Source: JBMNKL01 sp050952225 (lineage in GTDB: Bacteria > Bacillota > Clostridia > Acetivibrionales > DTU013). From it: a stretch of 64,000 nt of DNA. Made by a program: the position numbers and the translations under genes. The stretch covers positions 496,001 to 560,000 of the forward strand of contig JBMNKL010000003.1 of NCBI GenBank assembly GCA_050952225.1. Direction: 5' to 3'. The first letter of the stretch is position 1. The number at the start of each line of letters is the position of its first letter. Below the pieces are notes generated by a model. That model ran no database searches and had not been told where the DNA came from. It was given only the letters and a program-made list of their open reading frames with translations. Positions 45,156 through 56,142 of the stretch are shown here, in pieces.

Positions 45156-45610
45156 CTAAAGTGAAACCAGCTTTTCAACATTAAGCAATGTAACTATTCT
45201 GTCGTCCACCTTGCCGATACCCGTGACAAAATCGCTTTGACAGCCCGCTCTCAGAATTAGTCACGCTCTCTATGGCTTCTTCATCCAGTTCAACTAACCT
45301 CAGATACTGAATCCACGATCAAGCCCTACCGACATTTCACCGAACCTTATAATAATAATCCTGGTATCCTGGTCAAAGACATCATGCGACAGCCCGAAAT
45401 TTAAGCCGGAGACTTATTACCGGTACGATTTCGCCTCTCAAGTTTATGACACCCTTGATAAAATCAGGCAGCTTTGGTACCCTTGCGATATCCATGTCCT
45501 TTTCGATAATCGTTGTTATTTTGTTTATATCTATGCCATATTCTTCATTATCAACTTTTAAGACCAGGTACCTTCTAGCCTCATCTACTCTTTTCTGAAC
45601 CGCTCATCAT
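45156..45610 (-). CDS. cheW: Chemotaxis adaptor CheW, frame broken
   Basis: CheW couples CheA to receptors. No single frame is long, but joining frames gives RRYLVLKVDNEEYGIDI, VPKLPDFIKGVINLRGEIVPVISLRLKFG, RIIIIRFGEMSVGLIVDSVSEVV and VTGIGKVDDRIVTLLNVEKLVSL (each block separately readable), ending at TAG 45156. At least three or four indels lie between 45590 and 45210. The start is ATG 45610 after GGGGGTTG. The length of about 151 codons is standard. Confidence 0.85.
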
Positions 45611-45653
45611 TGATCAACCCCCGCTCAATTTACTGTTTTCCCGCATTCCGCTT

Positions 45654-47720
45654 TTAACTTGCAAGATCGTTGACATCCAGTATCAATGCGACATTTCCGT
45701 CTCCGAGTATGGTAGCGCTTGTAATTATTTTGATGCCTGCCAGGTACTTGCCAAGCGACTTTTGTACGATTTCCTGCTGTCCCAGGATTCTATCCACCAC
45801 AAGACCGGTCAGCCTCTCGCCCTTTTTCACGATTACTATTGTCAATTCCTTCGGCTCTTCCGTGCTGTCCTTTTGAACATCAAGGACTTTATCCAGCCTT
45901 AATATCGGAACTATGGCGTCTCTATACATCACGACTTCCTGGTTTTGAACCAGCTTGATATCGCTGAGCCGGAACCTTGATTATTCTCTGGACCGAGCTT
46001 AACTGTATGGCATATTTTTCGTCTCCGACCAGTGATCAGCAGCGCCTGGATAATAGCCAGCGTGAGCGGCAGCCTTATAATAAACCTGCTTCCCTTACCA
46101 ATCTCCGTTTCAACCTCGACGCTGCCGCCGAGCATTTCAATCCTGGTTTTCACGACATCAAGTCCGACACCCCTTCCGGAAATATCGGAAACAGAATCGG
46201 CCGTACTGAAACTCGGCCTGAAAAGAAAATCTATTAATTCTTTCTTTCGTAAGATTATCAACCAGCATCTTTATTTACAAGACCGCGTTCCACAGCTTTT
46301 TCCTTTATCTTTTCCACATCGATGCCTTTTCCGTCGTCACTTACCTCAATAACAACGTTATTTCCGTCCTGGTAAGCTTTCAACTCTATTCTGCCTATTT
46401 CCGGCTTGCCGAGACTCCTTCTTTTCTCGGCCGGTTCAATCCCGTGATCGCATGAATTTCTGAGCAGATGGATAAGCGGATCCCCTATTTCATCTATAAC
46501 GGTTCTGTCAAGTTCCGTTTCTTCACCTGACATGAACAAGCTCAACTTCCTTGCCGAGATCCCTTGATATATCCCGTATCATCCTCGGAAAGCGGTTGAA
46601 AACAGTTTCAACCGGCACCATCCTGACTTTCATAACAGCGTCGTGGAGGCTTGTTGTGATCCTTTCCAGATATTCGACCGTTTCAACATAAGATTGTGTC
46701 CTTTCAATACCTTCAAGGTCCTTCCAGCCTTGTCTTTTGTATAATCAGCTCACTGACCAGGTTTAAGAAGCACATCAAGCCTTTCAATATCAACCCTGAC
46801 CGTTTTGCCGGTCTTCGCTTTTTTAAATGCCTGCAATCATTCTTCCCTTGTCGGTCCGGAATTGAACCAGCGTCCACGCTCTGCCGAAAGCAGTGTCGGC
46901 GGCTGCTCTCCGGCGCTTTCCTGTGATGCTTCCTTCCCGGCTTTAACCAGTTTTACAATGACATCGTCAATTTCGGCAATAGAATTAAGCTCTTTTATAA
47001 ATATCGATTCATCCTCTTTTGAAATAACTATTACGGTAAATTCAAAATCGAACTTCTCGTCTTCAATATCCTGGACAGCCGGTACCGATTTAATGATTTC
47101 CGAGTATCTTCTCAAGTGTTTTGAAAACAATAAACGCTCTTGCGGATTTTAACACACAGCCGCTATTCAGCTTGACGGTTACCTGGTATGTATTGTTGCC
47201 CAACTCGGCAGCCCTGTTAATAACATTTATATCATACTGGTCCAGTGCAATATCGGCAGTGCCGGTATCCTGTTCCCTGCCGGCCTGCGGGAATGGCAGG
47301 ATCGTTTGAAGCGGTATCCGGCGAGTCTTCTTTTCCCTCTTCTTCATGACGGATGAAAGCGCACCAATAATGTCGTTATAATCTATCATTTCCTTCCGTT
47401 CCTGTCTCAATTATTTTTGCCAGGTAGCTCTCCAGCGCGTCAAGGCATTTAAACAATAAATCCACCAGCTCTGGCGTTATCTTTATTTCGTTATTTCTTA
47501 GCGCATGCAGTACATCTTCCATATCATGCGTCAGCCTTGACATCCTGTTGAATCCCATTGTTCCCGACATGCCCTTTAGAGTGTGCGCCACCCTGAAAAT
47601 CTCGTTGAGCATTAATTTATCCCGGGGATCTTTTTCAACCTGCAGCAGGCTCTGGTTTAATACCTGCAGGTGCTCCCTGGTCTCCTCAATAAATATTTCC
47701 AAGTATTGGCTCATGTCCAT
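45654..47720 (-). CDS. cheA: Chemotaxis histidine kinase CheA, frame broken
   Basis: The central kinase of chemotaxis. Recognisable in order: HPt domain P1 (MDMSQYLEIFIEETREHL, phosphorylation site in RVAHTLKGMSG), the P2 region, the P3 helices, the kinase core with HLLRNSCDHGIEPAEKR (N box), VSDDGKGID and SGRGVGLDVV, and the CheW-like P5 domain ending ILDVNDLAS. At least seven frame changes are scattered through 45930-47410. The ATG at 47720 overlaps the cheB stop (TAATG). The total of 689 codons equals the family norm, arguing for sequence error. Confidence 0.9.
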
Positions 47721-48785
47721 TATTGATCCACCCCCATACACTTAACAATGATTCCGGCAATTTTATGCAAAGGCGCCACCACATCCACCTACCCGTGCTT
47801 ACGGCTGATTTAGGCATTCCGTATACAACGCAGGTCTGCTCGTCCTGGGATATGATGGTGCCGTTATTTCATGCGCTTTAAATTCATTATGCCTTCCTTT
47901 CCGTCGCTTCCCATACCGGTTAATATAATGCCGATGACACTCGGAAACTTCGTGTTTGCAATCGAATTCATCATTACATCGACAGAAGGCCTGTGACCTT
48001 GCTACGGGAGCGTCTTTTGTCAGTTTTATTTTTAATGTCGCCGCCCGGTTTGCAGTTTACCTCCATATGAAAATCTCCCGGCGCAATGTAAGCGTATCCC
48101 GGCTTTATAACTTCACCATCCTCACCCTCTTTTACGATAATATGACTTAACGCATTCAAGCCTTTCCGCAAGCGACTTGGTAAAACCAGAGGGCATATGC
48201 TGGACTATCAGCAATGCAGCCGGAATATTGGCAGGCATATACGGCACGATCTCCTGTAAAGCTCTTGGTCCACCCGTTGAAGCGCCAATCGCAATTAGTG
48301 TCTTTAGCTCATGGCTTCCGGCACCCTTGTATTCAATAGGGTCCACCGGTTTGTCCAAAATCCGTTTCCTTGACATAACTTCTTTTTCTGCCTATATTGC
48401 CGGCTATTGTTATCTTTTCAATTATCTCTTTCTTTTTTTCTTCGCTTAATATTTCCAAAAAACCTTCCGGCTTGGTTATAAAATCCATGGCTCCGGCATC
48501 AAGAGCTCGAATCGTGGCTTTTTCACCGCTCCTTGTATGTGCGCTGAGCATTATTACAGGAGCATCCGTTATTTTCTGAATCTCCTTCAGGCAGCTTATT
48601 CCGTCCATAACCGGCATTTCAAGGTCAAGGGTAATGACGTCCGGCTTGCAGGCTTTGACTTGTTCCAATGCTTCCAGTCCGTTTGCGGCCGTGTTAACCA
48701 CATTTATGCCCGGTGAGCTCTCAAGTATATCAGTGATTAATTTTCGCATAAAAGCCGAATCATCAACAACAAGTACCTTTATCAT
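47720..48785 (-). CDS. cheB: Chemotaxis protein-glutamate methylesterase CheB, frame broken
   Basis: CheB demethylates and deamidates receptors. The receiver domain MIKVLVVDDSAFMRK, with its phospho-Asp in VITLDLEMPVMDG and Lys in FITKP, is intact to about 48350. The methylesterase part (IAIGASTGGPRAL with the catalytic Ser, VQHMPSGFTKSLAERL, APGDFHMEV, ILTGMGSDG, VVAPLHKI) is spread over at least three further frames. It ends at TAA 47720-47722, overlapping the cheA start. Total about 355 codons, as expected. Confidence 0.9.
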
Positions 48786-48828
48786 CAGACAATCAACCCT
48801 TTATCAAGTAATTTGCGCTGTATAATCC

Positions 48829-49740
48829 CTATGCTTTCATGTATTCTACCAGCTTGTAAAAAAAACCCCTGATACCTTGGCTTTGCATGTTTTCTTCCTC
48901 AGCATCACTGTCTGTCAGCTTCATCGATATATCAATAATGCTTTTGGCAGCACGGCTCTTCGGGAAGCTTAATATAAATGGTTTCTGCTGCTTAACGGCC
49001 TTTATTACCGCATCATCGTTCAATATATACCCGGTAGGTTCCAGCTTCATACCCAGGAATTTTTCAGCCACAAGCACCAGTTTGTTCAGCACGTCATTTG
49101 CTTCCTTGCTGCTTTCCGCCCTGTTAACAACCAGCCTTACCTTTTTATTCCTGTCAATGCCTGAAAGCATTTTAATCAAGGCATAAGCATCCGTAATGGA
49201 AGTTGGTTCCGGTGATGTCACCAATATCACATCATCTGCTGCAGTGACAAAACTCATTACGTTTTCCGACAGGCCTGCTCCTGTATCTACAATGATAATA
49301 TCGGCTATCTTATCCAGGAACGACATATTGTCAATAAACCTTATAATCTGATGTTTTTCCAGCTTTACCAGGTCTTCGACCCCGGAACCGCCCGATATAA
49401 ACCTTGTATTTTTCGGCCCGTCTGCAAGTATTTCAAAGATACTCTTCTGGTTTTTTATCATGTCCAGCATCGTATAGCGTGGCACTATTCCAAAAAGCAC
49501 ATCAATATTCGCAAGTCCGAAATCAGCATCCAGTATAACGGTTCTGTACCCCTGCTCGCTCAGTGCAATGGCAAGATTAATAGTAATGTTCGATTTGCCG
49601 ACACCGCCTTTGCCGCTGGTTATTGTTATAACCCTGGCTGATCTTTTCTTCGGGGGAACAAGCAAAACTTCCTGTCTGATCGTCTGTTTCTTTTTCAGGT
49701 TTTCAATTGCTTGCCTAAGCTTTTCTGCCTGATCCATCAT
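48829..49740 (-). CDS. flhG: Flagellar number regulator FlhG (MinD-like ATPase)
   Basis: A MinD/ParA-family ATPase that works with FlhF to set flagellar number and placement. The 303 residues carry the deviant Walker A TSGKGGVGKSN (41-51), LDADFGLANIDVLFG, VDTGAGLSENV and a C-terminal amphipathic tail (GFFYKLVEYMKA) for membrane binding. The gene starts immediately after the flhF stop (TAGATGATG). The frame is intact. Confidence 0.93.
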   Translation of the reverse strand: MMDQAEKLRQAIENLKKKQTIRQEVLLVPPKKRSARVITITSGKGGVGKSNITINLAIALSEQGYRTVILDADFGLANIDVLFGIVPRYTMLDMIKNQKSIFEILADGPKNTRFISGGSGVEDLVKLEKHQIIRFIDNMSFLDKIADIIIVDTGAGLSENVMSFVTAADDVILVTSPEPTSITDAYALIKMLSGIDRNKKVRLVVNRAESSKEANDVLNKLVLVAEKFLGMKLEPTGYILNDDAVIKAVKQQKPFILSFPKSRAAKSIIDISMKLTDSDAEEENMQSQGIRGFFYKLVEYMKA

Positions 49741-50928
49741 CTAGTTTATGCTCCCTATAAGATTCTTGGTTATTTTGTCAATGTCCGCTACTTCAATGTC
49801 ATCAGGCACGCTTTGTCCCGTTGTAATATATGAAAGGCTCTTGCCCGTAAGGTATCGCGCATTGAGAATAATTCCCGGCATCGGGGCTTCATCAGTTTTT
49901 GTGAAAATCAATTTATAGTTTTGCAGAAAACTATAGCTCTTTAATATTTCCTTGCAGTTACTGTTGCTTGTAGCGGCGCTCAGCACGAGGTAAATCTCAT
50001 CAGCATCCGCCGCCGTTACAAGAGTTTTCAGCTCTTCAAACTGTTCTTTGTTCTTATGGCTTCTGCCTGCAGTATCAATTAGTATCATGTCCTTGTCCTG
50101 ATGCAGGTTTATGGCTTCCTTGATTTCTTCAGGCGTATATACCACCGTTATTGGGATGCCGAGTATCTCGGCATATGTTCTCAATTGCTCGACAGCGGCT
50201 ATTCTGTATGTATCGGCTGTAATAAGCCCGATTGACTTCTTCTGGTCCAACAGGTAATTTGCCGCTAATTTGGCTAATGTAGTCGTTTTCCCTACGCCGG
50301 TAGGTCCTACGAACATAATCACCGTTGGCTTTCCGTCTGCGCCGGGCTTTATTGTCTCGGGCCTGCCAAGCAAACCGGATATAATGGTGTAAAGCTTTGC
50401 TGCGATGTCGTTCATTCCGTAGTTACCGCCAATTCTTTCAATCGTGGCGTTGACGATTCTCTTAGCTATGTCCGGGTCTACTTCTTTTTTTATAAGGTTA
50501 TTGCAGAGAACATCCGCCGCCATAACTCTCCGCATGCGAACATCAGGCGACGCTGTTTTTTCCGAAGGCTTGCCGCCGCCAATCCTGGCTTGCTGGCATA
50601 GCTTTTGCAGTATTTCTTCAATGTTCTTTACTTTATTTTCTAAATCGGCTATTTTTTCATCTTTTTCTTCATGATACGTTTTTACAGCAGTCGACGACAT
50701 TGCAGCACTTGTCCTGTCTGTCCTTCTTAAAGAATCATTTTCCGATTTGGCAGCAGCGTATTCGTCGACTGCCGCCAGGACCTCGATCATGGGTTTTGAA
50801 AACAGCCCCAGCAAACCTTTCTTCTTTACTTTTTTTGTGTTTAGTATAAGTGCTTCGTTCCCAAGATCCATCTTGACCTTGAGTATCGCTTCCTGCGTAT
50901 TGCTTGCTATGTACCGGCGAATCTTCAT
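49741..50928 (-). CDS. flhF: Flagellar biosynthesis GTPase FlhF
   Basis: An SRP-type GTPase that positions flagella. The 395 residues have a basic N-terminal region, a coiled linker (about 80-115), and the NG domain with GPTGVGKTT (208-216), ADTYRIAAVEQLRTYA, the DTAGRSHKN G3 motif and FTKTDEA. GGGGGAA precedes the ATG. It lies about 150 bases downstream of flhA, a gap with no recognisable gene. Confidence 0.95.
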   Translation of the reverse strand: MKIRRYIASNTQEAILKVKMDLGNEALILNTKKVKKKGLLGLFSKPMIEVLAAVDEYAAAKSENDSLRRTDRTSAAMSSTAVKTYHEEKDEKIADLENKVKNIEEILQKLCQQARIGGGKPSEKTASPDVRMRRVMAADVLCNNLIKKEVDPDIAKRIVNATIERIGGNYGMNDIAAKLYTIISGLLGRPETIKPGADGKPTVIMFVGPTGVGKTTTLAKLAANYLLDQKKSIGLITADTYRIAAVEQLRTYAEILGIPITVVYTPEEIKEAINLHQDKDMILIDTAGRSHKNKEQFEELKTLVTAADADEIYLVLSAATSNSNCKEILKSYSFLQNYKLIFTKTDEAPMPGIILNARYLTGKSLSYITTGQSVPDDIEVADIDKITKNLIGSIN

Positions 50929-51078
50929 ATTTCCCCCATAATATAACTGTAAATTTCCGTCCTTTATTTATATTTCAAGACCACGCAGTATTGCGCTTCT
51001 TTGATTATTTCACTTTTTAATATACCATAATTCGATATTATTTACCATTTTATCTAAAGCGGTTAAACACAACGTAAG

Positions 51079-53103
51079 TTATACACCGACAGTCCCGATC
51101 GATTGTACCGTCAGTTCGGGATCAAGTTCGTTATATGAAAGAACCACAATGCCGGGTATTGCTTGTTCAGCAAGCCTTTTAAAATGCAGTCTTACTACAG
51201 GTGACGCAAGTACAATGGGCTGCTGGCCGAGTTGTATAAGCTTTTGAACCTGTTTTGACAGGTTCGCCAGTATCTTGTTTGTAAAACCGGGCTCAAGAGC
51301 AAGGTATGCACCTGTTTCAGTCTTTTGCAGCGAGTCCAGGATCGTCTGCTCCAGCTTGGGGTCAAGCGTAATAACATTTGACGAGCCATTTACGAAGAAT
51401 TTTTTCGTTATAGCCCTTCCCAGCGCCTGTCTTACATATTCGGTCAACATATCGGTATCATTTGTTATCGGCGCGTAATCCGCTAGTGTTTCCAGGATCG
51501 TTACCATATCCCTTATGGAAACGCCTTCTTTAAGCAGGTTTGCAAGAACCTTTTGCACCTCGCCCACGGTCATCAATTTAGGTATCAGTTCATCTATTAT
51601 TACTGGATAATTCTGCTTCACATTATCAAGCAGGGTTTGGACTTCCTGTCTTCCCAACAGCTCATGCGCATGCTTTTTTATTATTTCCGTCAGGTGGGTG
51701 GCAATAACCGATGGCGAATCCACAACGGTATATCCCAGCATTTCAGCTCTGTCTCTTTGGCTTTCCGTTATCCATATGGCAGGCAAACCGAAAGCAGGTT
51801 CGGCTGTTTCTATTCCATCGATTTCTTCTTCTACGGTTCCCGGGTTCATCGCAAGAAAATGATCCAGCATTAACTCTCCCCCGGCTGCCTCCACTCCTTT
51901 TATCTTAATCTTGTATTCATTTGGTGCCAGCTGTATATTGTCCCTCAGCCTGATAACAGGTACAATCATACCCATTTCAAGCGCAAGCTGCCTTCGTATC
52001 ATGACAACACGGTCCAGTAAATCTCCGCCCTGGTTTACATCTGCCAGCGGTATTATACCATAGCCAAATTCCAGTTCAATCGGGTCGACCTGCAGCAGTG
52101 ATACGACATTCTCCGGCTTGCGTATCTCTTCAACTTCCTCCTCTTCAACCTGAATCTCCTGTTGCTTTTGCTCAACTGTCTGCTGCTTTGAGATCATGTA
52201 TCCTAAAAATGCCATGGTCGCCGATAACAGGAGAAACGGAACAGTAGGAAGGAAGAGTGAAAGGGCTATGCTCAATGCAGATGCAATATACAAGACCTTC
52301 GGATTGTTGAATACCTGTTTTGCCACATCCTGGCTCAGGTTTGATTCTGACGCGGCTCGTGTAACAATCAAGCTTGTCGCAGTAGATATCATGAGAGCAG
52401 GTATCTGGCTTACAAGCCCGTCCCCTATCGTCAGGATGGCATATGTTGAAAGGGCTTCTTTTATTGTATCTCCCCTTGAAACGACGCCCATAAGGATACC
52501 TCCGACAATATTCAGCAAGGTTATGATAATGCCGGCAATGGCGTCGTTTTTTACAAACTTGCTCGCGCCGTCCATGGCTCCGTAAAAATCTGCTTCCCTC
52601 TGGATCTTTTTCCTTCTTTCTTTCGCTTCCGCTTCATTAATCAGCCCGGAATTAAGGTCTGCGTCGATGGCCATCTGCTTTCCGGGCATGGCATCGAGAG
52701 TAAACCTGGCCGCAACTTCCGCAACCCTCTCGGAGCCCCTTGTGATTACAAGGAAATTTACAATTGTTATCAGCAAAAATATGATAAAGCCAACGATTAA
52801 ATCATTCCCGCCGGCAAATCTGCCAAAGCCTTCAATCACTCCCCCTGCTTCACCTTTGCCAATAATCAGCCTGGACGTGCTCACGTTCAGGGCCAGCCTG
52901 AATATGGTCGTGATCACCAGCAGAGACGGAAAAATGGATAACTGAAGTGACTCTCTCATATAAACCGTATTAAGCAGTATTACCGCGGAAATTATAATAT
53001 TCATCGCAAGTAATATATCAATGATAAAATCCGGAAGAGGTATAATAAAAGCAAGAACAATAGCCACTAAAATAACCGGCACGGAAGTATCTTTCAGTTT
53101 CAA
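51079..53103 (-). CDS. flhA: Flagellar type III export gate protein FlhA
   Basis: An export-gate component. At 674 residues it is full length: eight N-terminal helices to about residue 320 with the FHIPEP-type motifs (LNVSTSRLIIGKG, AGGNDLIVGFIIF, RVAEVAARFTLDAMPGKQMAIDADLNSG split over 125-155), then the cytoplasmic domain with ELEFGYGIIPLADVNQGGDLLDR and LEPGFTNKI. The start is TTG 53103 with a G-rich upstream sequence. The frame is intact. Confidence 0.96.
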   Translation of the reverse strand: MKLKDTSVPVILVAIVLAFIIPLPDFIIDILLAMNIIISAVILLNTVYMRESLQLSIFPSLLVITTIFRLALNVSTSRLIIGKGEAGGVIEGFGRFAGGNDLIVGFIIFLLITIVNFLVITRGSERVAEVAARFTLDAMPGKQMAIDADLNSGLINEAEAKERRKKIQREADFYGAMDGASKFVKNDAIAGIIITLLNIVGGILMGVVSRGDTIKEALSTYAILTIGDGLVSQIPALMISTATSLIVTRAASESNLSQDVAKQVFNNPKVLYIASALSIALSLFLPTVPFLLLSATMAFLGYMISKQQTVEQKQQEIQVEEEEVEEIRKPENVVSLLQVDPIELEFGYGIIPLADVNQGGDLLDRVVMIRRQLALEMGMIVPVIRLRDNIQLAPNEYKIKIKGVEAAGGELMLDHFLAMNPGTVEEEIDGIETAEPAFGLPAIWITESQRDRAEMLGYTVVDSPSVIATHLTEIIKKHAHELLGRQEVQTLLDNVKQNYPVIIDELIPKLMTVGEVQKVLANLLKEGVSIRDMVTILETLADYAPITNDTDMLTEYVRQALGRAITKKFFVNGSSNVITLDPKLEQTILDSLQKTETGAYLALEPGFTNKILANLSKQVQKLIQLGQQPIVLASPVVRLHFKRLAEQAIPGIVVLSYNELDPELTVQSIGTVGV

Positions 53104-53142
53104 ACCCCGCTTACCCCCCTGTTTTGCGTTATTATTTCACGC

Positions 53143-54252
53143 CTATACTACACTGGCTTTCCCTTTCAAGCTGTAGACAAACGCCAGTACCTCCGCTACT
53201 GCCTGGTATAATTCCGGAGGTATTGCCTGTCCGATGTCTACTGTTTCATATATGGTTCTTGCCAATTGTTTATTTTCAACAATTTCCACATTATTCTCCT
53301 TTGCGATTTCCTTTATTCTTACGGCAATATAGTCCTGTCCCTTCGCTATCAGCACCGGGGCAGGTGAAACCTCTGCATCATATTTCAATGCGCATGCAAA
53401 ATGAGTCGGATTGGTTATTATCACATCCGCTTTTGGCACTTCCTGCATCATTCTTCTCAGTGACATTTGTCTTTGCTTCTGCCTTATCCTGGACTTTATT
53501 TCCGGGTTGCCTTCAGTTTGTTTAAATTCATCTTTTACTTCCTGTTTTGTCATTCTAAGGCTTTTTTCATATTCCCACCACTGGTATGCGAAATCAAACA
53601 CTCCCAGTATTACCAGTACCACACATACCCTTATTGCAAGGTCAATTGATGTCTGGCATATAAAAGCAGCAATTTGGTCCATTTCCATGTTCATAATACC
53701 CATAATCGCATGTACCTTGCCATTTATAAAAGTATAAGAAACGTACGAAATCAAGACTACCTTCAAAAAAGCTTTGACAAATTCAACTGCGCCTTTCATC
53801 GAAAATATCCTTTTTAGCCCGCTAATCGGATTAATCCTGTCAAATTTCGGCTTCAGCAACTCAACTGTAAACAAAAAGCCAACCTGCGAAAGGCTGACAA
53901 TAAAGCCGGCAATAGCCGTAATCAAAAGAATCGGCCCGGCAGTCCTGAAAAATACTATTATGGCGTCTGCAGATAAACTGGCAAGAATACTGGGCATATG
54001 CAAATCATCCATTTTCGGATACTCTGTCAATACCTTCACGGTAAATTCGTAAATGATGCCGGATATATTCTTGCCATGTGCTTTTATTGATATAAAAGCC
54101 AAAAGCAGGACAATCGCCATGGAGATTTCCCTGCTTTGGAAGACATGTCCTTTCTCCCTGGCATCGCGGCGTTTTTTAGGAGTGGCCTTCTCGGTCCTTT
54201 CCTCGCTGGATGTACTTGCGGCAAATAACTGGAGATTTATCTCGGTAATCAT
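53143..54252 (-). CDS. flhB: Flagellar export protein FlhB
   Basis: It switches export specificity after autocleavage. The 369 residues begin with ERTEKATPKKRRDAREKG, have four helices, and carry the cleavage site NPTH at 281-284 followed by FACALKYD. The ATG overlaps the fliR stop (ATGA), and AAGGAG lies upstream. The frame is intact. Confidence 0.96.
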   Translation of the reverse strand: MITEINLQLFAASTSSEERTEKATPKKRRDAREKGHVFQSREISMAIVLLLAFISIKAHGKNISGIIYEFTVKVLTEYPKMDDLHMPSILASLSADAIIVFFRTAGPILLITAIAGFIVSLSQVGFLFTVELLKPKFDRINPISGLKRIFSMKGAVEFVKAFLKVVLISYVSYTFINGKVHAIMGIMNMEMDQIAAFICQTSIDLAIRVCVVLVILGVFDFAYQWWEYEKSLRMTKQEVKDEFKQTEGNPEIKSRIRQKQRQMSLRRMMQEVPKADVIITNPTHFACALKYDAEVSPAPVLIAKGQDYIAVRIKEIAKENNVEIVENKQLARTIYETVDIGQAIPPELYQAVAEVLAFVYSLKGKASVV

Positions 54253-55037
54253 CCCGGGACCAGCTCCTTAAGGTAATCTGATATGCCGGCATCCATCAAT
54301 CCGAATACGGATTCCATTATTGAAACGAATACCGGTATGGTAATCGCCAGTATGATCAAGCCCACCATTATTTTCAGAGGCATGCCTATAACAAAAATGT
54401 TCATTTGCGGGACCATTCTTGAAATCGTTCCCAGTGCAACGTCTGCAATAAATATAGCTGCAACCACAGGTGCTGCAATTTTAAACCCGGTGGCAAAAAC
54501 CGTGCTGAAAAGGTTCATAAGGCTGTCCGATATATCCGTATCAAATACCGCCGAACCGGGCGGAAGCGATTTATAGCTGTCAAAGAGCGCTTTTATCAAC
54601 ATATGGTGCCCGTTAATCGAAAGCAAAACCAGCATGCTGATGATAAAGTAGACATTCGACGTAACCGGTACTTGAATATTGCTCATCGGATCCATGACAT
54701 TCACAACACCAAATCCTATCTGCATATCTATAACTTCACCCGCTATGTATATCGCCGTGTACGTGATATAGGCGATAAATCCCGTCGTCAACCCAACCAA
54801 GAATTCCTTTATAATCAGCAGGGCATATGACAGCATGTTGTCATCATATTGCACCGCCTGGATTGCCGTTGTGTTTACAAGTATCAGCGAAATAAAGAAT
54901 GAAAAACCTACCTTCATGTATGCCGGGATATTCCTTCTGCCGAATATGGGCGCAACAACGAACAATCCGGTCATTCTCACCAATACAAGCAGAAACATAT
55001 CGAAACCATTAATCAGCAATCCCGCAGGTATCTGCAC
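54249..55037 (-). CDS. fliR: Flagellar export gate protein FliR
   Basis: A 262-residue integral membrane component of the FliPQR channel, with about six hydrophobic segments and the VRMTGLFVVAPIFGRRNIPAYMKVG N-terminal stretch (split over residues 21-45). The start is GTG 55037 after GGAGGTC. It is coupled to flhB by a four-base overlap. Confidence 0.95.
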   Translation of the reverse strand: MQIPAGLLINGFDMFLLVLVRMTGLFVVAPIFGRRNIPAYMKVGFSFFISLILVNTTAIQAVQYDDNMLSYALLIIKEFLVGLTTGFIAYITYTAIYIAGEVIDMQIGFGVVNVMDPMSNIQVPVTSNVYFIISMLVLLSINGHHMLIKALFDSYKSLPPGSAVFDTDISDSLMNLFSTVFATGFKIAAPVVAAIFIADVALGTISRMVPQMNIFVIGMPLKIMVGLIILAITIPVFVSIMESVFGLMDAGISDYLKELVPG

Positions 55038-55070
55038 TCTCCGGACCTCCCTGCCCTTAAAAAATTACCT

Positions 55071-55340
55071 CTACCTTATAAACTGCAATATATTTTCATA
55101 CAAATTAGCGGTGTACTCGGTCAAAGTATTCAGCATCCACGTACCAAGCACCGCAAGCGTAATTATCACGGCCAATATCTTAGGAACGAAAGACAGCGTC
55201 TGCTCGTGTATCTGGGTCGTAGCCTGGAACACGCTTACGGCAAACCCCACTATGAGGCTTACGCCCAATAAGGGCGCCGCTACGTACAATACCGTCATTA
55301 ATGCATTCTGTGCGATATTGATTACCAAATCCTGGTCCAT
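55071..55340 (-). CDS. fliQ: Flagellar export gate protein FliQ
   Basis: An 89-residue, two-helix protein with ALMTVLYVAAPLLGVSLIVGF and the ATTQIHEQTLSFVPK loop that defines FliQ. GGAGG fits best with ATG 55340; an ATG two codons upstream is the alternative. Confidence 0.95.
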   Translation of the reverse strand: MDQDLVINIAQNALMTVLYVAAPLLGVSLIVGFAVSVFQATTQIHEQTLSFVPKILAVIITLAVLGTWMLNTLTEYTANLYENILQFIR

Positions 55341-55364
55341 TGACATTTCCTCCCGCCCTTTTGT

Positions 55365-56137
55365 TTACACTAAGGTATGAATGATGAAACGAGCGTCTTG
55401 GTAAATAAGGTTCCAGCCGTTTACCATGATAAACAGCAATACCTTGAAAGGAAGCGAAATCATGATGGGCGGCAGCATCATCATACCCATTGACATAAGC
55501 GTGCTTGATACCACCATGTCAATAATTAAAAAAGGTATATATATAAGAAAGCCTATTTTAAATGCAATTGTAAGCTCATTTATGATAAATGCGGGTATAA
55601 CTCACGGTAAGCGGCAAATCCATGGCATTTACCGGCGTATCGACTTTTGCAAGGGAGGCAAAAAAAGCCAGGTTGCTCTCATCATTGCCAAACTGCTTGA
55701 GCATGAAACTCTTAATAACGTCGGCAGAATTGTCCAAGGCCTGTTGCTGCGTTATCTCTCCGTTGTTAAACGGTTCATATGCCTGTTTATTAATATCATT
55801 TATCACGGGTGTCATGATAAAAAGCGTCAAAAACAGCGCAAGCCCAATCAACACCTGGTTTGGCGGCATTTGCTGCGTGCCCAGCGCATTGCGCAAAAAC
55901 GACAGTACAATTATTATCCTGGTAAAAGAGGTCATCATGATAATGATGGCAGGGGCCATCGACAATATCGTAAGCAACAGGAGTATCTGTATGCTTGAAG
56001 ACACTTCCTGCGGCGTATCTGCCGGTTCTACACTAAAACCGAACTTGAACGGAAAAATCGGTTCGGCATGAACATTCGAATTGAAGAAGAACTGATTACA
56101 GACAGGACTATTATTATCAGAAACGCTCTTTTCCTGA
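55365..56137 (-). CDS. fliP: Flagellar export gate protein FliP, frame broken at both ends
   Basis: The core (55600-56004) is clear: MAPAIIIMMTSFTRIIIVLSF, ALGTQQMPPNQVLIGLALFLT and NKQAYEPFN. The C-terminal part IPAFIINELTIAFKIGFLIYIPF to ARFIIHTLV is one frame over after a break near 55600, ending at TAA 55365. The N-terminal signal peptide (IIRKRAFLIIIVLSVISSS) is in a third frame, changing near 56080 within TTC repeats. No normal start codon is seen at the expected position just after fliO, so the 5' end is approximate. Length about 257 codons, as usual. Confidence 0.85.
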
Positions 56138-56142
56138 TTATT

